This document shows positions 46,678 through 56,824 of a stretch of 64,000 bases of DNA, one piece after another. The notes under the pieces were generated by a model. That model saw only the letters and a program-made list of their open reading frames with translations, searched no databases and was not told where the DNA came from. Every line of letters begins with the position of its first letter. The stretch's first letter is position 1. Both the position numbers and the translations under genes were made by a program. This DNA comes from Marinobacter azerbaijanicus (lineage in GTDB: Bacteria > Pseudomonadota > Gammaproteobacteria > Pseudomonadales > Oleiphilaceae): positions 682,001 through 746,000 of the forward strand of contig NZ_JASSVS010000001.1 in the NCBI RefSeq assembly GCF_030250645.1, in the 5' to 3' direction.

Positions 46678-48675
46678 ATGCAAGCACAGCACAATATCCA
46701 CGCCACCGATGCACAAAAAGCTCATATCGCGCGACTTCTGCTGCAGGCGAATCTGGCCTATGGCGAGTCCAATACGCCGGTGTCGCTGGTTCAGCGCATC
46801 AAGGCGCGGCACGAATGCCGGGGGTATCTGGGCGAGATTCTGGCGCAGGAGCCAGGCAATGCCAACGCGCTGGGGTTGCTGGGACGAGTGGAGCTGGATG
46901 ACGGCCACTTTGAGAAGGCCCATACCCTGTTTACAGACAGTCTGAGCCAGGACCCTGCGCAGCCACAGCAGTTTACCAACCTGGGCTACTGGGCCATCAA
47001 ATCGGAACGCCCGGCACTGGCAGAGCAGTATTTCATCCAGGCTCTGGAGATGGACCGGCAATCCGCCGCCGCTTTCTGCGGGGTTGCCCATGCCAAGCGC
47101 CTGCAGGGCCAGTTTGATGTGGCCTACCTGCATTACCGCAAACTGCTTGAACTGGGCCTGGAGTGGCCATCCATCTACAGCGGCATGCTCACCTGCGCCG
47201 AGCACCTCGATGTGCAAAAGGCGGACTCAAAGCTGGCCCGGGACGCCATCCTGCTGTTATGCCACGATGGCCTGCCCCACCAGGAAATCGGTCGCTTCGT
47301 AGCGGCAATTATCCGCCAGCAGTACGACCTGGAAAACCCGAACGCCCAGGTAGCCCTGGACGCCGCCAGCGAAGACGAACTTCTGATCCTGGCCCTGGAA
47401 AAAACCCTGATGCCGGACCCGGCCGTGGAAGAGCTGGTCACCCTGCTTCGCCGTGCCATCGTTGCCGAAGTCGCGCAAACCGTGGAACTGCGGGATGAAC
47501 TCCAGCCATTGGCCCTGGCCCTGGCTGTATACGCAGACCGCACCGGTTACGCCCTGACAGCGGAAGACGATGAAGAACGTCTGGTTTGCGCCATCAACGA
47601 CAGCATCTGCGCACAACTGGCCATGGGTGAAGAGCAGGACGCCATGATCGGATCCCTGATCATCAGCGCCCTGTACGGCGCCATGTTCCACCAGCGCTTT
47701 GCGGTGCAGCTTGGCCGCTGGAACCTGGTGGACTGGCCGGTCGCCCTGCAGACACTGATGGCGGCCAGCTACTATAACCGCGCCTCGGAAGAAGCCATCA
47801 AACAGAATTTTGACGAAAAAGCCGAAGAACTGTGCCTGGAGAAAACCGACGTACCCCAGGCCTGGCCCAACTGGTCCAAACTGGCCTACCGCGCCGAAAC
47901 CAGCCTGAAAACCATGATGGCCACGGAACTGGGCATGAACACCGAGCAACTGCCCGACACGCTTCGCATCATGGTCTGCGGGGCCCAGTCCGGCCAGCGC
48001 GCCATGGAACTGGCGCACTACTTGAAAGATGTTGAAGTGATCGCCGTGGACGAGTCCCTGGCCAACATCGCCAAGGCAACCCGGCTGGCCGCTGAGATGG
48101 ATATCCACAACATCGTCTTCTGGCCCTGGTCCATCGCCCAGCGGTTTGTAGCCGATGACCACAAGGTGCACTGGATCGAAATCGGCCGCCTGCCCTCGGC
48201 AAAAATGGACGACGTCTCCCTGGCAGCCCTGGTCAGCTCCGCCACCGGAAACGGCGCGGTGGTGCACATGCACACCGCCGTCAACGAACAGACCGACGGC
48301 GACAAGCAGATCCGCCGACTGATCGCCCAACACAACCTCAAGCCCACCCGCACTGCCCTGCGCCAGCTCCGCAAAATGGTACTGACCAACCGCCAGGACC
48401 CAATGTGGCAGGCGCTGTTGTCAGAGACCGACTTCTACGGCCTGGGCGGCTGCCGGGACCGCTGGTTCAGCGAGCAGGACGCCAGCCAGTTAAAGGAACT
48501 GATGGCGATGGTGAGTAATGAGGTGGAGTGGAAGCTGGTCAAGGCACGTGATACCGACGGCCAGAGCCTTGCGACAAAGCCGGTGCAGAAGCAGATCCAG
48601 GCCGAGGCGCTGGGCAGTGAGGTGCAGAGTTTGATGGGCCAAGGGCTGAGTGTTTATTTTCAGCGGCGGCGGTGA
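46678..48675 (+). CDS. TPR-repeat protein with SAM-methyltransferase-like C-terminal domain
   Basis: A 665-residue cytosolic protein. The N-terminal third (about 20-170) contains TPR-like helices (ALGLLGRVELDDGHFEKAHTLF, AEQYFIQALEMDRQSAAAF). The middle is all-helical and unrecognised (200-430). From about 430 there is a region like a class I methyltransferase: IMVCGAQSGQRAMELAHYL (motif I-like), EVIAVDESLANIAKATRLAAEM (motif II-like) and HKVHWIEIGRL. ATG 46678 has GAGGTG upstream. The proximity to flagellin genes makes flagellin or glycan modification a possibility, but TPR-methyltransferase proteins also act on other substrates; function not assigned. Confidence 0.6.
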   Translation: MQAQHNIHATDAQKAHIARLLLQANLAYGESNTPVSLVQRIKARHECRGYLGEILAQEPGNANALGLLGRVELDDGHFEKAHTLFTDSLSQDPAQPQQFTNLGYWAIKSERPALAEQYFIQALEMDRQSAAAFCGVAHAKRLQGQFDVAYLHYRKLLELGLEWPSIYSGMLTCAEHLDVQKADSKLARDAILLLCHDGLPHQEIGRFVAAIIRQQYDLENPNAQVALDAASEDELLILALEKTLMPDPAVEELVTLLRRAIVAEVAQTVELRDELQPLALALAVYADRTGYALTAEDDEERLVCAINDSICAQLAMGEEQDAMIGSLIISALYGAMFHQRFAVQLGRWNLVDWPVALQTLMAASYYNRASEEAIKQNFDEKAEELCLEKTDVPQAWPNWSKLAYRAETSLKTMMATELGMNTEQLPDTLRIMVCGAQSGQRAMELAHYLKDVEVIAVDESLANIAKATRLAAEMDIHNIVFWPWSIAQRFVADDHKVHWIEIGRLPSAKMDDVSLAALVSSATGNGAVVHMHTAVNEQTDGDKQIRRLIAQHNLKPTRTALRQLRKMVLTNRQDPMWQALLSETDFYGLGGCRDRWFSEQDASQLKELMAMVSNEVEWKLVKARDTDGQSLATKPVQKQIQAEALGSEVQSLMGQGLSVYFQRRR

Positions 48676-48700
48676 GTTTTATGCTGAGGGCTTAGCCCTC

Positions 48701-48742
48701 GCCCCCTCTCCCCTCGCGGGAGAGGGGTTGGGGAGAGGGGGC
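48701..48742. repeat. GC-rich CCCCTCTCCCC palindrome, copy 1
   Basis: CCCCCTCTCCCCTCGCGGG and its complement form a hairpin; further copies lie at 49351, 49824 and 49901. Confidence 0.8.
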
Positions 48743-48749
48743 GGGGCAA

Positions 48750-49079
48750 TCACCCACGAACAACCTCAACCACCGCTTCTACCAATCGGTGCACCACCCC
48801 GCTTTTAAGCTCACCAATCTCCTTGAGCAAAATAGAGCTATTCGCCGTAAATAATTTGCCCGGTCGAGCATAGCTAACTCTTTGCAAAGATCCCTTTGCA
48901 AACTCCTCCTCAATTAATTCAATGGCCTCTGAATCGTAAGGCTTGCTAGTAATCTGGCACAACACATAGTCACCATGCCCTATACCGGCAATAACAACGG
49001 CTGGGCGAAGTTTTTGACTGGTCAAGTCTGAAAACGGAAACCTGATCAGTACTACACTTCCTTTTTTAAATGCTCCCAT
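48750..49079 (-). CDS. PemK/MazF-like toxin
   Basis: A 109-residue SH3-like beta-barrel protein of the PemK/MazF toxin family (sequence-specific mRNA interferases). Typical N-terminal motif KKGSVVLIRFPFSDLTSQKLRPAVVI; the later HRLVEAVVEVV helix ends the fold. The start overlaps the end of the upstream antitoxin gene by 28 bp, typical of such pairs. Confidence 0.85.
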   Translation of the reverse strand: MGAFKKGSVVLIRFPFSDLTSQKLRPAVVIAGIGHGDYVLCQITSKPYDSEAIELIEEEFAKGSLQRVSYARPGKLFTANSSILLKEIGELKSGVVHRLVEAVVEVVRG

Positions 49080-49267
49080 GCTTCATCTTCCTCATCCTTG
49101 AGCCAATCATCTTTCAGCGCAGACTCTGCAGCGACCAGAACCTCTTCCTGAGATTCGTCATCGTCCAACAAAGTAATCAAAACTCTACGGGATCCCTTTA
49201 TAGATACCTTCTCGAGCCACTGTATATGGCCCTGCTCGTCAATCAATGCTTCCACTGTTTGCAACAC
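49052..49267 (-). CDS. antitoxin of the PemK/MazF-like pair
   Basis: A 71-residue acidic protein (DDDESQEEVLVAAESALKDDWLKDEEDEAW) with an N-terminal beta region (MLQTVEALIDEQGHIQWLE). No family name recognised, but the position just upstream of and overlapping the toxin, the size and the acidic C-terminus fit an antitoxin. The frame is not a shadow of the toxin. Confidence 0.7.
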   Translation of the reverse strand: MLQTVEALIDEQGHIQWLEKVSIKGSRRVLITLLDDDESQEEVLVAAESALKDDWLKDEEDEAWEHLKKEV

Positions 49268-49350
49268 CTTATGCCTCCTGTCTGGATGGCGTTTTAATCA
49301 TTCTCGCACCAGGGCCGGTGTCGGGCAAATACAGGAGCAATACCAGCACT

Positions 49351-49421
49351 CCCCCTCTCCGATACGTCGGACCGCCCCAGCCCCTCTCCCCTCGCGGGAG
49401 AGGGGTTGGGGAGAGGGGGAG
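49351..49421. repeat. GC-rich CCCCTCTCCCC palindrome, copy 2
   Basis: CCCCTCTCC, an intervening 20 bp, then CCCCTCTCCCCTCGCGGGAG and partner, directly before the DUF559 gene's 3' end. This fills most of the 161-bp gap. Confidence 0.75.
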
Positions 49422-49428
49422 TCAATAG

Positions 49429-49767
49429 TCATTGCTCACGCTTCTCCACCTCCCCATATATCACCCCCAACACCACATCCGTCTGTGCCAATATCTTGTG
49501 ATTCCAGAATCTCAGTACCGTGTAACCCTGACTGCGCAACCAGGTATCCCTTGCCTGGTCACTGACCGAATCATTATGTTGCCCTCCATCGGCCTCGACG
49601 ATCACCTTTGAACCAAAGTGCACGAAATCAACAATGTAAGGCCCAAGGGGTTGCTGGCGGCGGAAGCGTTTGCCATTGAGGCGGTAGGCACGGAGATGGT
49701 ACCAGAGGCGATGTTCGGCCTCGGTCATGTTCTGACGGAGGTGTTTGGCGAATTGTTTCTGGTGCAT
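49429..49767 (-). CDS. DUF559 domain endonuclease-like protein
   Basis: A 112-residue protein of the DUF559 family (PD-(D/E)XK nuclease fold related to Vsr). The active-site-like strand is YIVDFVHFGSKVIVEADGGQH, with Asp and Glu/x/Asp acidic residues. ATG 49767 with AAGGAAG is preferred; a longer frame exists upstream only because a GC-rich repeat is open there. Biological role is unknown; such genes are common in accessory DNA and often flanked by these repeats. Confidence 0.75.
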   Translation of the reverse strand: MHQKQFAKHLRQNMTEAEHRLWYHLRAYRLNGKRFRRQQPLGPYIVDFVHFGSKVIVEADGGQHNDSVSDQARDTWLRSQGYTVLRFWNHKILAQTDVVLGVIYGEVEKREQ

Positions 49768-49823
49768 GGTTCTTCCTTGAATGACTGGCGGGCTTCCTGC
49801 CCGATTCACTGGATTGTACTCAG

Positions 49824-49864
49824 CGCCCCCTCTCCCCAACCCCTCTCCCGCGAGGGGAGAGGGG
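49824..49864. repeat. GC-rich CCCCTCTCCCC palindrome, copy 3
   Basis: GCCCCCTCTCCCCAACCCC and CTCTCCCGCGAGGGGAGAGG, reversed relative to copy 1. Confidence 0.75.
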
Positions 49865-49900
49865 CTAAAGAGAGATGCCCGCATAACTCAAACCTATAAG

Positions 49901-49943
49901 CTCCCCTCCCCCCTCGAGGGGGAGGGGCCGGGGGAGAGGGGGC
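49901..49943. repeat. GC-rich CCCCTCTCCCC palindrome, copy 4 (variant)
   Basis: CTCCCCTCCCCCCTCGAGGG with GGGGAGGGGCCGGGGGAGAG. It lies just after the sbcB stop. Confidence 0.65.
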
Positions 49944-49951
49944 CAACATCC

Positions 49952-51397
49952 TTATACATAAGGAATCAAAGACTCCCCATACAAATGCAACTCCTCCAGA
50001 ACATGCCGCTTCTCCGGCGTCAGTTCCGGATCCGCCGCAAGCCGCTGTAATTCCTTGGCAAACGCCTCCAGTGACCGCCACCCTTTTTTCGGGTTCATCA
50101 GGCGCTGGCTGCGGAATTCCTCCCAGCGTTCCATCTCCTCGCCGATCAGCGTATTCGGGTAGTTCCTCGCCCGATAGCGAAACAGCAGCTCGTCCAGCCG
50201 GCTGTCTTCAAACTGCACCTCCTGCTCCCCCAGGGTTTCCACCGGTTGCTGCAGCAGCCAGTTGAGCTTTTCACGGTCAGTCTTGCTGATAAAGCCGCCG
50301 GCGTAGAGTTGTTCGTCCGGGTCGGTCAGGTCGCCTTCGTGGGGCTGGTCGAAGGCCTGGGCGATTCTGGCCGGCAGGTCCGGGGCCTTGCGGAGGATGG
50401 CCAGGTGTTGCCGCAGTTTGTCGCCGTCCAGCTCCAGTTCCGCCAGCCGTTCCTCGGAAAGTGACTTCAACATGGTCGCCGGGGCCAGCACCGGGCACTT
50501 GTTCAACTGCACACCTTTGAGAGGAAACCGGCTGGTTCCCTCTTCCAGATCCGCCTGGGAAGTGAACACCCGCTCACGGATCCGCTCAGCGGTGGCGTGG
50601 ATCAGCTCGCTGGGGTCCTCTCGCAGGTCGTAAACAATCACCAGGTTCCTGTTGGTGGGATGATCCGCCACCGGCGCCACCATGGCACAACAGCCACGGG
50701 TAGCGGGGTACTTGGCGGATACATGGAATACAGGCTTCATGCTGGCGGTATCCAGCATGGCGCGGGCGGAGTGCTTGTCCTTGTTCTGCAGCACGAAGTC
50801 GAACAGTCTGGGCTGCTTTTCCTTGATCAGCTTTGCCACGACAATGGTGGCTTCCACGTCCGACATGGCATCGTGAGCCGCTTCGTGGGCGATGCCATTG
50901 GCCCTGGTAAGTTCTTCCAGCCGGAAACTGGGGCTGCCGTCCTCTTTCTTCGGCCAGTTGATGCCTTCCGGCCGCAGGGCGTAGGTCAGCCGCACCATGT
51001 CGATAATGTCCCAGCGGGAATTACCGTTCTGCCATTCCCGGGCGTACGGGTCGCGAAGGTTACGGTACAGGGTGTGGCGGGTCACTTCGTCGTCAAAGCG
51101 CAGGCTGTTGTAACCCACGGAGCAGGTGCCGGGCTGGCTGAAGGCCTCGTTGATCTGAGCGATGAATTCCGCTTCGGGATAGCCGTCTTCCAGGGCCTTT
51201 TGCGGGGTAATGCCGGTAATCAGACAGGCTTCCGGCGAGGGCACGTAGTCATCCGCTGGCGCACAATAGATAACCAGCGGATCTTCAATGATATTCAGGT
51301 CCGCGTCGGTGCGCACGCCGGCAAACTGGGAAGGGCGATCGTGTATGGGGTCGACACCGAAGGTTTCGTAGTCGTGCCAGTAGAAAGAGCGGATCAC
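49952..51397 (-). CDS. sbcB: exodeoxyribonuclease I
   Basis: A 481-residue 3'-5' single-strand exonuclease used in recombination and mismatch repair. DEDDh motifs: FYWHDYETFGVDP (Asp9, Glu11), SVGYNSLRFDDEV and AAHDAMSDVEATIVVAKL (His, Asp). SH3-like and C-terminal helical domains follow. Full family length. It stands alone. Confidence 0.95.
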   Translation of the reverse strand: MIRSFYWHDYETFGVDPIHDRPSQFAGVRTDADLNIIEDPLVIYCAPADDYVPSPEACLITGITPQKALEDGYPEAEFIAQINEAFSQPGTCSVGYNSLRFDDEVTRHTLYRNLRDPYAREWQNGNSRWDIIDMVRLTYALRPEGINWPKKEDGSPSFRLEELTRANGIAHEAAHDAMSDVEATIVVAKLIKEKQPRLFDFVLQNKDKHSARAMLDTASMKPVFHVSAKYPATRGCCAMVAPVADHPTNRNLVIVYDLREDPSELIHATAERIRERVFTSQADLEEGTSRFPLKGVQLNKCPVLAPATMLKSLSEERLAELELDGDKLRQHLAILRKAPDLPARIAQAFDQPHEGDLTDPDEQLYAGGFISKTDREKLNWLLQQPVETLGEQEVQFEDSRLDELLFRYRARNYPNTLIGEEMERWEEFRSQRLMNPKKGWRSLEAFAKELQRLAADPELTPEKRHVLEELHLYGESLIPYV

Positions 51398-51446
51398 CGA
51401 GAGGACTCCTGCATTGCGTTAATGGGTCGGATGCAGGCTAGTGTAA

Positions 51447-52307
51447 TCAAAACATCCCGGTACCGCGATCCACATAATGGGTACGCTCCCGCTGTACCCC
51501 ATCCTGCAGCGTCTGCATATCCAGCGTCATACTGGTCGGCAGGTTAAGGAACACGCCCTCCGGCCCCTGGATCGCACCGGTGCCGTCCAGATCCCGCCAG
51601 TCCACAGACTCACGCTGAAACGCCAGGAACAGGTCTTCGGTAAACCCAACGGTGCCGTCGCCATTATCCACGCCAACATCCATGGAAAGCAGGTTCGTCA
51701 GCGGGACGCAACTGCTGCAGGTGCCGTCAGCCGCTGCCAGGCCTATCTTGGTGGCCCGGTGGTTGGTAGGTGCGCCAAATTCATCGAACAGGGCCGCATC
51801 CACCGGGTTGTTATTGGCATCGTAGATTTTCAGGCCCAGGTTGCCACTGAAGCTGGCAATCTCCCCTGAGAGCGTGCCCCGCGCCTGGTTCAGGCCGAAA
51901 CGAAAGCCGGAAAGCTTGCCATCCCGCTCCGCCAGTTCCAGATAGGGCTCGACACCTTCAAACGGAACCACCTCATCCACGGCGTGGGTGTTCCCGTCAA
52001 TCTGCACCCGGGTATCGTCCCGGACATAATGGCCCAGCGCCAAGTGGTCGATATCCAGGTCTGCACCGGTATCATCCCCGCCCATCACTACACCGTCGAC
52101 GTTGAGGCGGGTCTCGACATCAATACCAAGTGTTACGCGGGTAAACTGATGGGTATCTCCCGCCACATTATCTACCGACATCATTGCCTGCCCTTGCACC
52201 TGGCTCATTTCCTTATCGGAAATAGGCTCCATTTCTGCCAGGGCAACAGGCGAAATACCCAGGCAGATGGTGAGAGGGACAGCATACCAACAAGCATCCT
52301 GTCTCAT
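51447..52307 (-). CDS. DUF6160-like secreted protein
   Basis: A 286-residue predicted periplasmic or outer-surface protein. A signal peptide (about 1-24, ending AVALA) is followed by MEPISDKEMSQVQGQAM, the LSxVxGQA-type N-terminal motif recalled for the DUF6160 group; the rest is beta-rich with many Asp/Gly (VMGGDDTGADLDIDHLALGHYV). Members of this group are often labelled pilus-associated, but no such partner is seen here. Assignment tentative. Confidence 0.55.
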   Translation of the reverse strand: MRQDACWYAVPLTICLGISPVALAEMEPISDKEMSQVQGQAMMSVDNVAGDTHQFTRVTLGIDVETRLNVDGVVMGGDDTGADLDIDHLALGHYVRDDTRVQIDGNTHAVDEVVPFEGVEPYLELAERDGKLSGFRFGLNQARGTLSGEIASFSGNLGLKIYDANNNPVDAALFDEFGAPTNHRATKIGLAAADGTCSSCVPLTNLLSMDVGVDNGDGTVGFTEDLFLAFQRESVDWRDLDGTGAIQGPEGVFLNLPTSMTLDMQTLQDGVQRERTHYVDRGTGMF

Positions 52308-52527
52308 AGTTTTGTGTCTCTGATTTATTTTGTAGGCCTTGCCATCCGACGCCCGGCCTTGCTGCCCGCGGTTATTATTGTTAGTGGCAGTTATTATTAT
52401 TGTTACAGCGTGTTACCGCAGAGACACTATATCCCAGGCGCCAGGGCCAATAGAGTGAGATAGATCACAGGGCATAGAATTCGGAAGGGCCACTGCTATA
52501 CTGGCGAAAAGAATAACCGGAGCATCC

Positions 52528-53544
52528 ATGACCACCCGCGTTCTCATCTGCGACGATTCCTCCCTTGCCCGCAAGCAAATGGCCCGCGCCCTGCCCGCTA
52601 ACTGGAACGCCGAGGTTACCTTCGCCGTCGATGGCCGCGATGCTGTCGAGAAGCTCCGTGCAGGTGCCGGTGAACTGATGTTCCTGGATCTCAACATGCC
52701 GGAGATGGACGGCTTCCAGGTGCTGGAAACGGTGCTGAAGGAAGATCTGCCCGTGCTGACGATTGTGGTCTCCGGCGACATCCAGCCCGAAGCCAGGGCA
52801 CGGGTGCGCAAACTGGGCGCCATCGACTTCATCAGGAAGCCAACAGACACCAATCTGGTACTGAAGCTGCTGCAGGACTATGGCTTTCTTCGGCCTGAGG
52901 ATCTGGAGCCAGACAGCCAGATATCCGAAGAACAGCCAGCCGATGAAGAAGCCACCATCAACCTGAATGAATACCTCCAGGAAATTGCCAATGTGGCCAT
53001 GGGCCGTTCATCGGACCTGCTGGCACGGCTGTTGAAGGTTTTCGTCAGGCAACCCATCCCCCGGGTGGAAATGATCGCCCGCTCCGAACTCAGCATGGCC
53101 ATCTCCGCCGCCCAGGATGACAGCAGCTACTCCGCCGTGTGCCAGGGGTTCACCGGGGCCGGGGTTGCTGGCGAGGCGCTGCTACTGTTCGCCGACGCCA
53201 GCTTCAACGAGATGGCCGAATTGCTTCACTACGAAGACCTGGAGGCCGAAAACCTCCAGGTAGAGGTACTGATGGACATGTCCAGCATCCTCTTCGGCGC
53301 TTTTCTCAAGGGCATCGGCGACCAACTGGACCTGAAACTCGGCCTGGGCCACCCCACGGTGCTTGGCCAGCACAGGCAGATAGGAGACCTGCTGGAGCAC
53401 CACAGTGCACGCCAGCAAAAACTGCTCTGCATTGAGATCAGCTACGAGCTGGAAGACAGGGACATCAGTTGCGACATGCTGGTACTGTTCACGGAAGACT
53501 CGGTACCCTTCCTTGAACAACGGCTGCAGTATCTGGTGGATTAA
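52528..53544 (+). CDS. response regulator with CheC/CheX-like phosphatase domain
   Basis: A 338-residue protein: an N-terminal receiver (about 4-122) with Asp9-Asp10, phospho-acceptor Asp54 (FLDLNMPEMDG) and the FIRKPTD lysine; a linker; and a CheC/CheX-like domain (about 145-338; ANVAMGRSSDLLARLL and EVLMDMSSILFGAFLKGI). CheC/CheX proteins dephosphorylate CheY-P. CCGGAGCATCC supports the start. The next gene, a diguanylate cyclase, begins 2 bp after its stop, so the pair is one transcript and possibly one signalling path. Confidence 0.85.
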   Translation: MTTRVLICDDSSLARKQMARALPANWNAEVTFAVDGRDAVEKLRAGAGELMFLDLNMPEMDGFQVLETVLKEDLPVLTIVVSGDIQPEARARVRKLGAIDFIRKPTDTNLVLKLLQDYGFLRPEDLEPDSQISEEQPADEEATINLNEYLQEIANVAMGRSSDLLARLLKVFVRQPIPRVEMIARSELSMAISAAQDDSSYSAVCQGFTGAGVAGEALLLFADASFNEMAELLHYEDLEAENLQVEVLMDMSSILFGAFLKGIGDQLDLKLGLGHPTVLGQHRQIGDLLEHHSARQQKLLCIEISYELEDRDISCDMLVLFTEDSVPFLEQRLQYLVD

Positions 53545-53546
53545 CC

Positions 53547-54512
<966 letters not shown>

Positions 54513-54536
54513 TGTTCGTATTTTGCGGGAATTGAT

Positions 54537-54610
54537 TGTCGGATTACGCACCGCCTGGCGGCGCTAATCCGACCTACGTAGGTCGGGTTAGGCGAAGCCG
54601 TAACCCGACA
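54537..54610. repeat. inverted pair of REP units
   Basis: Units 54537-54577 and 54578-54610 back to back; the second is a variant (GTAGGTCGGGTTAGG with a compensating TAACCCGACA). Confidence 0.85.
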
Positions 54611-54633
54611 CCACGGCTAAATCTAAAACCCAA

Positions 54634-55002
54634 TCAATCCTGCTGCCAACTCTGCACAGTTTCCTTCCCATGCTTCTTCCGCCACTCATTCAGAACCTTG
54701 TGGTTACCACCACGGGTCTGAACCACTTCGCCGGTGTGCGGGTTCTTGTAGGTCTTCATGGGGCGCTTGGGACGGCTGCCCGTTGATGTGTCAGCCTTGG
54801 CGCCAGCAATGGACGGATCAATAGCACCCAGAATCTGAAGAACGTCTTTCGGCGATTTGTCATATTCCTTCATAAGATTGCGAACCTTGTTTTCAAACTC
54901 AAGTTCGCCTTTCAGGGCCTGGTCCTGTTCCAGTTTCGCCAGTTCTTCAGAGAGCTTTTCCATAAGCTGTTTTTTCTGGTAGTAATCGTTAATCTTTGCC
55001 AT
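54634..55002 (-). CDS. mvaT: MvaT-family nucleoid-associated protein
   Basis: A 122-residue H-NS-like protein of the MvaT/MvaU type, a xenogeneic silencer. The N-terminal half (about 1-60) is a coiled-coil oligomerisation region (KKQLMEKLSEELAKLEQDQAL). The C-terminal DNA-binding part is KTYKNPHTGEVVQTRGGNHKVLNEWRKKHG, with the RGGN motif that contacts the minor groove of AT-rich DNA. It has a strong promoter at 55058-55086. Its target genes could include the AT-rich or accessory DNA near here; that is inference. Confidence 0.92.
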   Translation of the reverse strand: MAKINDYYQKKQLMEKLSEELAKLEQDQALKGELEFENKVRNLMKEYDKSPKDVLQILGAIDPSIAGAKADTSTGSRPKRPMKTYKNPHTGEVVQTRGGNHKVLNEWRKKHGKETVQSWQQD

Positions 55003-55057
55003 GGAGATAAACCCTTATTAGATTTCCTGCGATTAAAATGACCAAAAGTCGAAACAG

Positions 55058-55086
55058 ATAATAATTGATAATGTAGTTCATGGCAA
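55058..55086 (-). promoter_or_regulatory. sigma70 promoter of mvaT
   Basis: Minus strand TTGCCA (55081-55086), 17-bp spacer, TATTAT (55058-55063); 56 bp before the start codon in an AT-rich region. Confidence 0.65.
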
Positions 55087-55115
55087 AATAATTCATTTAC
55101 AGATCACCAACCCAT

Positions 55116-55145
55116 AAAAAAACCAGCCCGAAGGCTGGTTTTTTT
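55116..55145 (-). terminator. Rho-independent terminator
   Basis: AACCAGCC CGAA GGCTGGTT with A and T tracts on both sides, so it can work in both directions. It follows the sugar dehydrogenase gene on the minus strand. Confidence 0.85.
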
Positions 55146-55164
55146 ATTTAAGCAACAATCAGGA

Positions 55165-56427
55165 TTACAGGCGCAAATCCGCCTCACCTAACGGCAGAAC
55201 ACCCTTCAGATCAAATAATACACCATTATCTTTCAGGTATTCCCGAAGTTCACCGGATGAACGCTCCGCATATTCCCGATGTGGTACCGCAAGCAACAGC
55301 GCATCGTATTGCCCTTTCTCCGGGTCCGGATGTAATGAAATACCATACTCATGCTCAGCTTCTTCATTGTTTGCCCAGCAATCCGTTACGTCCACTTTAC
55401 AACCGAATTCAGAAAGCTCTTTAACCACATCAATTACGCGGGTATTACGCAAATCGGGACAATTTTCTTTAAATGTAAAACCCATAATCAGCACACGGGC
55501 ACGGGCTATGGTATGCCCTGCCTTGATCATGGCCTTCACCAGTTCAGATGCCGCGTAGGGGCCCATATTATCGTTTACCCGGCGGCCCGCCAGGATGATC
55601 TCCGGGTGATAGCCAATGGCCTGGGCCTTGTGGGTCAGGTAGTACGGGTCCACACCAATGCAGTGGCCACCCACCAGGCCCGGCTTGAAGGGCAGGAAGT
55701 TCCACTTGGTGGCAGCGGCGGCAATCACTTCATGGGTATCGATTCTAAGTTTCGAAAAGATCATCGATAACTCATTCATCAACGCAATATTCAAATCACG
55801 CTGGGTGTTCTCTATTACCTTGGCCGCTTCGGCCACCTTGATGGAACTGGCCTTATGGGTACCCGCGGTAATAATACCGGCATAAAGTTCATCCACTTCC
55901 GTGGCAATATCCGGTGTCGAGCCAGAAGTGACCTTTTTAATGGTCGTCACACGGTGCTCTTTATCACCGGGATTAATGCGTTCCGGGCTGTAACCGGCAT
56001 GGAAGTCCTGGTTGAAAACAAGCCCGGACACCTTTTCAAGAATGGGAACACAAACCTCTTCCGTGGCGCCGGGATAAACTGTGGATTCATAAATAACAAT
56101 ATCGCCGCGCTTGAGCACTTTACCCACACTCTCACTGGCTTTAACCAACGGTGTTAAATCCGGAGATTTGAACTCATCAATCGGCGTGGGAACGGTCACA
56201 ATATAGATCTGGCAATCGCGGATACCTTCCAGGGAATCGGCAAATGACAATCCCTTGGAAGCGGCCAGTTCCTCCCTGGAAACCTCGCGGGTAAAGTCCA
56301 CGCCGTCCTTCAATTCCGCAATGCGCTTTGCGTTGATATCAAAACCAACAATCTCGCGCTTTTCCCCGAACGCTGCTGCCAACGGCAGGCCGACATATCC
56401 AAGGCCGACTACGGCGATTTTTTTCAT
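55165..56427 (-). CDS. tviB: UDP-N-acetylhexosamine 6-dehydrogenase (TviB/WbpO type)
   Basis: A 420-residue NAD-dependent nucleotide-sugar dehydrogenase. N-terminal NAD motif [20 protein letters not shown], catalytic Cys256 in [18 protein letters not shown], and the C-terminal domain with [17 protein letters not shown]. TviB and WbpO oxidise UDP-GlcNAc or UDP-GalNAc to the uronic acid for O-antigen or capsule. It belongs functionally to the polysaccharide genes at the right edge. The gene symbol is by family, not proven substrate. Confidence 0.85.
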   Translation of the reverse strand: MKKIAVVGLGYVGLPLAAAFGEKREIVGFDINAKRIAELKDGVDFTREVSREELAASKGLSFADSLEGIRDCQIYIVTVPTPIDEFKSPDLTPLVKASESVGKVLKRGDIVIYESTVYPGATEEVCVPILEKVSGLVFNQDFHAGYSPERINPGDKEHRVTTIKKVTSGSTPDIATEVDELYAGIITAGTHKASSIKVAEAAKVIENTQRDLNIALMNELSMIFSKLRIDTHEVIAAAATKWNFLPFKPGLVGGHCIGVDPYYLTHKAQAIGYHPEIILAGRRVNDNMGPYAASELVKAMIKAGHTIARARVLIMGFTFKENCPDLRNTRVIDVVKELSEFGCKVDVTDCWANNEEAEHEYGISLHPDPEKGQYDALLLAVPHREYAERSSGELREYLKDNGVLFDLKGVLPLGEADLRL

Positions 56428-56482
56428 AGATCACATTCCGTTTACCAAAGGTTTAAAGTGTTCTGCGTAAGGCGATGATCAC

Positions 56483-56824
56483 CTAATCATCTCCAAGCAT
56501 ATTCTCGACACATGCCAGCAAGTCCGACAGATTTTCTTCCACCACACCCCAAACAATAACCGGGTCCACGCTGGCGTAACCGTGAATCAAGATGTTGCGA
56601 AAGGAAATCATCTTTCTGAAATCAGGAATTTTTTCGGCTACGGCAGAATCCAGCTTGTACAGTTGGCCAATTGCCTCGCCTATGATTTCAAATTGGCGCT
56701 CTGTCCCGGACTGCAACAACTCATCAGCAAGGTAGTCCGATTCCCCTTTACTCCGCGTGAAACGCTGTATCTTCTCAGCAGCAACCTTGATGTCATAAAG
56801 ATACTTCAATGCTTCATGCTGCAT
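56483..56824 (-). CDS. hepT: HepT-like toxin (HEPN domain)
   Basis: A 113-residue HEPN-domain protein. The RX4-6HXY motif is RNILIHGY. HepT is the RNase toxin neutralised by the MntA nucleotidyltransferase, which AMPylates its Tyr. The start overlaps the end of the mntA gene by 11 bp, the usual order of the pair. Confidence 0.88.
   Translation of the reverse strand: MQHEALKYLYDIKVAAEKIQRFTRSKGESDYLADELLQSGTERQFEIIGEAIGQLYKLDSAVAEKIPDFRKMISFRNILIHGYASVDPVIVWGVVEENLSDLLACVENMLGDD

Noticed and set aside
46444..47217. 257-codon open frame on the minus strand
   Set aside because: Its end is translated from palindromic copy 4 and the rest is antisense to the TPR-methyltransferase-like gene.
48701..49943. 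CRISPR-like array of GC-rich repeats
   Set aside because: Copies are few, unevenly spaced, palindromic and differ in orientation; no spacers or cas genes.
50597..51547. 316-codon open frame on the plus strand
   Set aside because: Antisense to sbcB; low-complexity product without family features.
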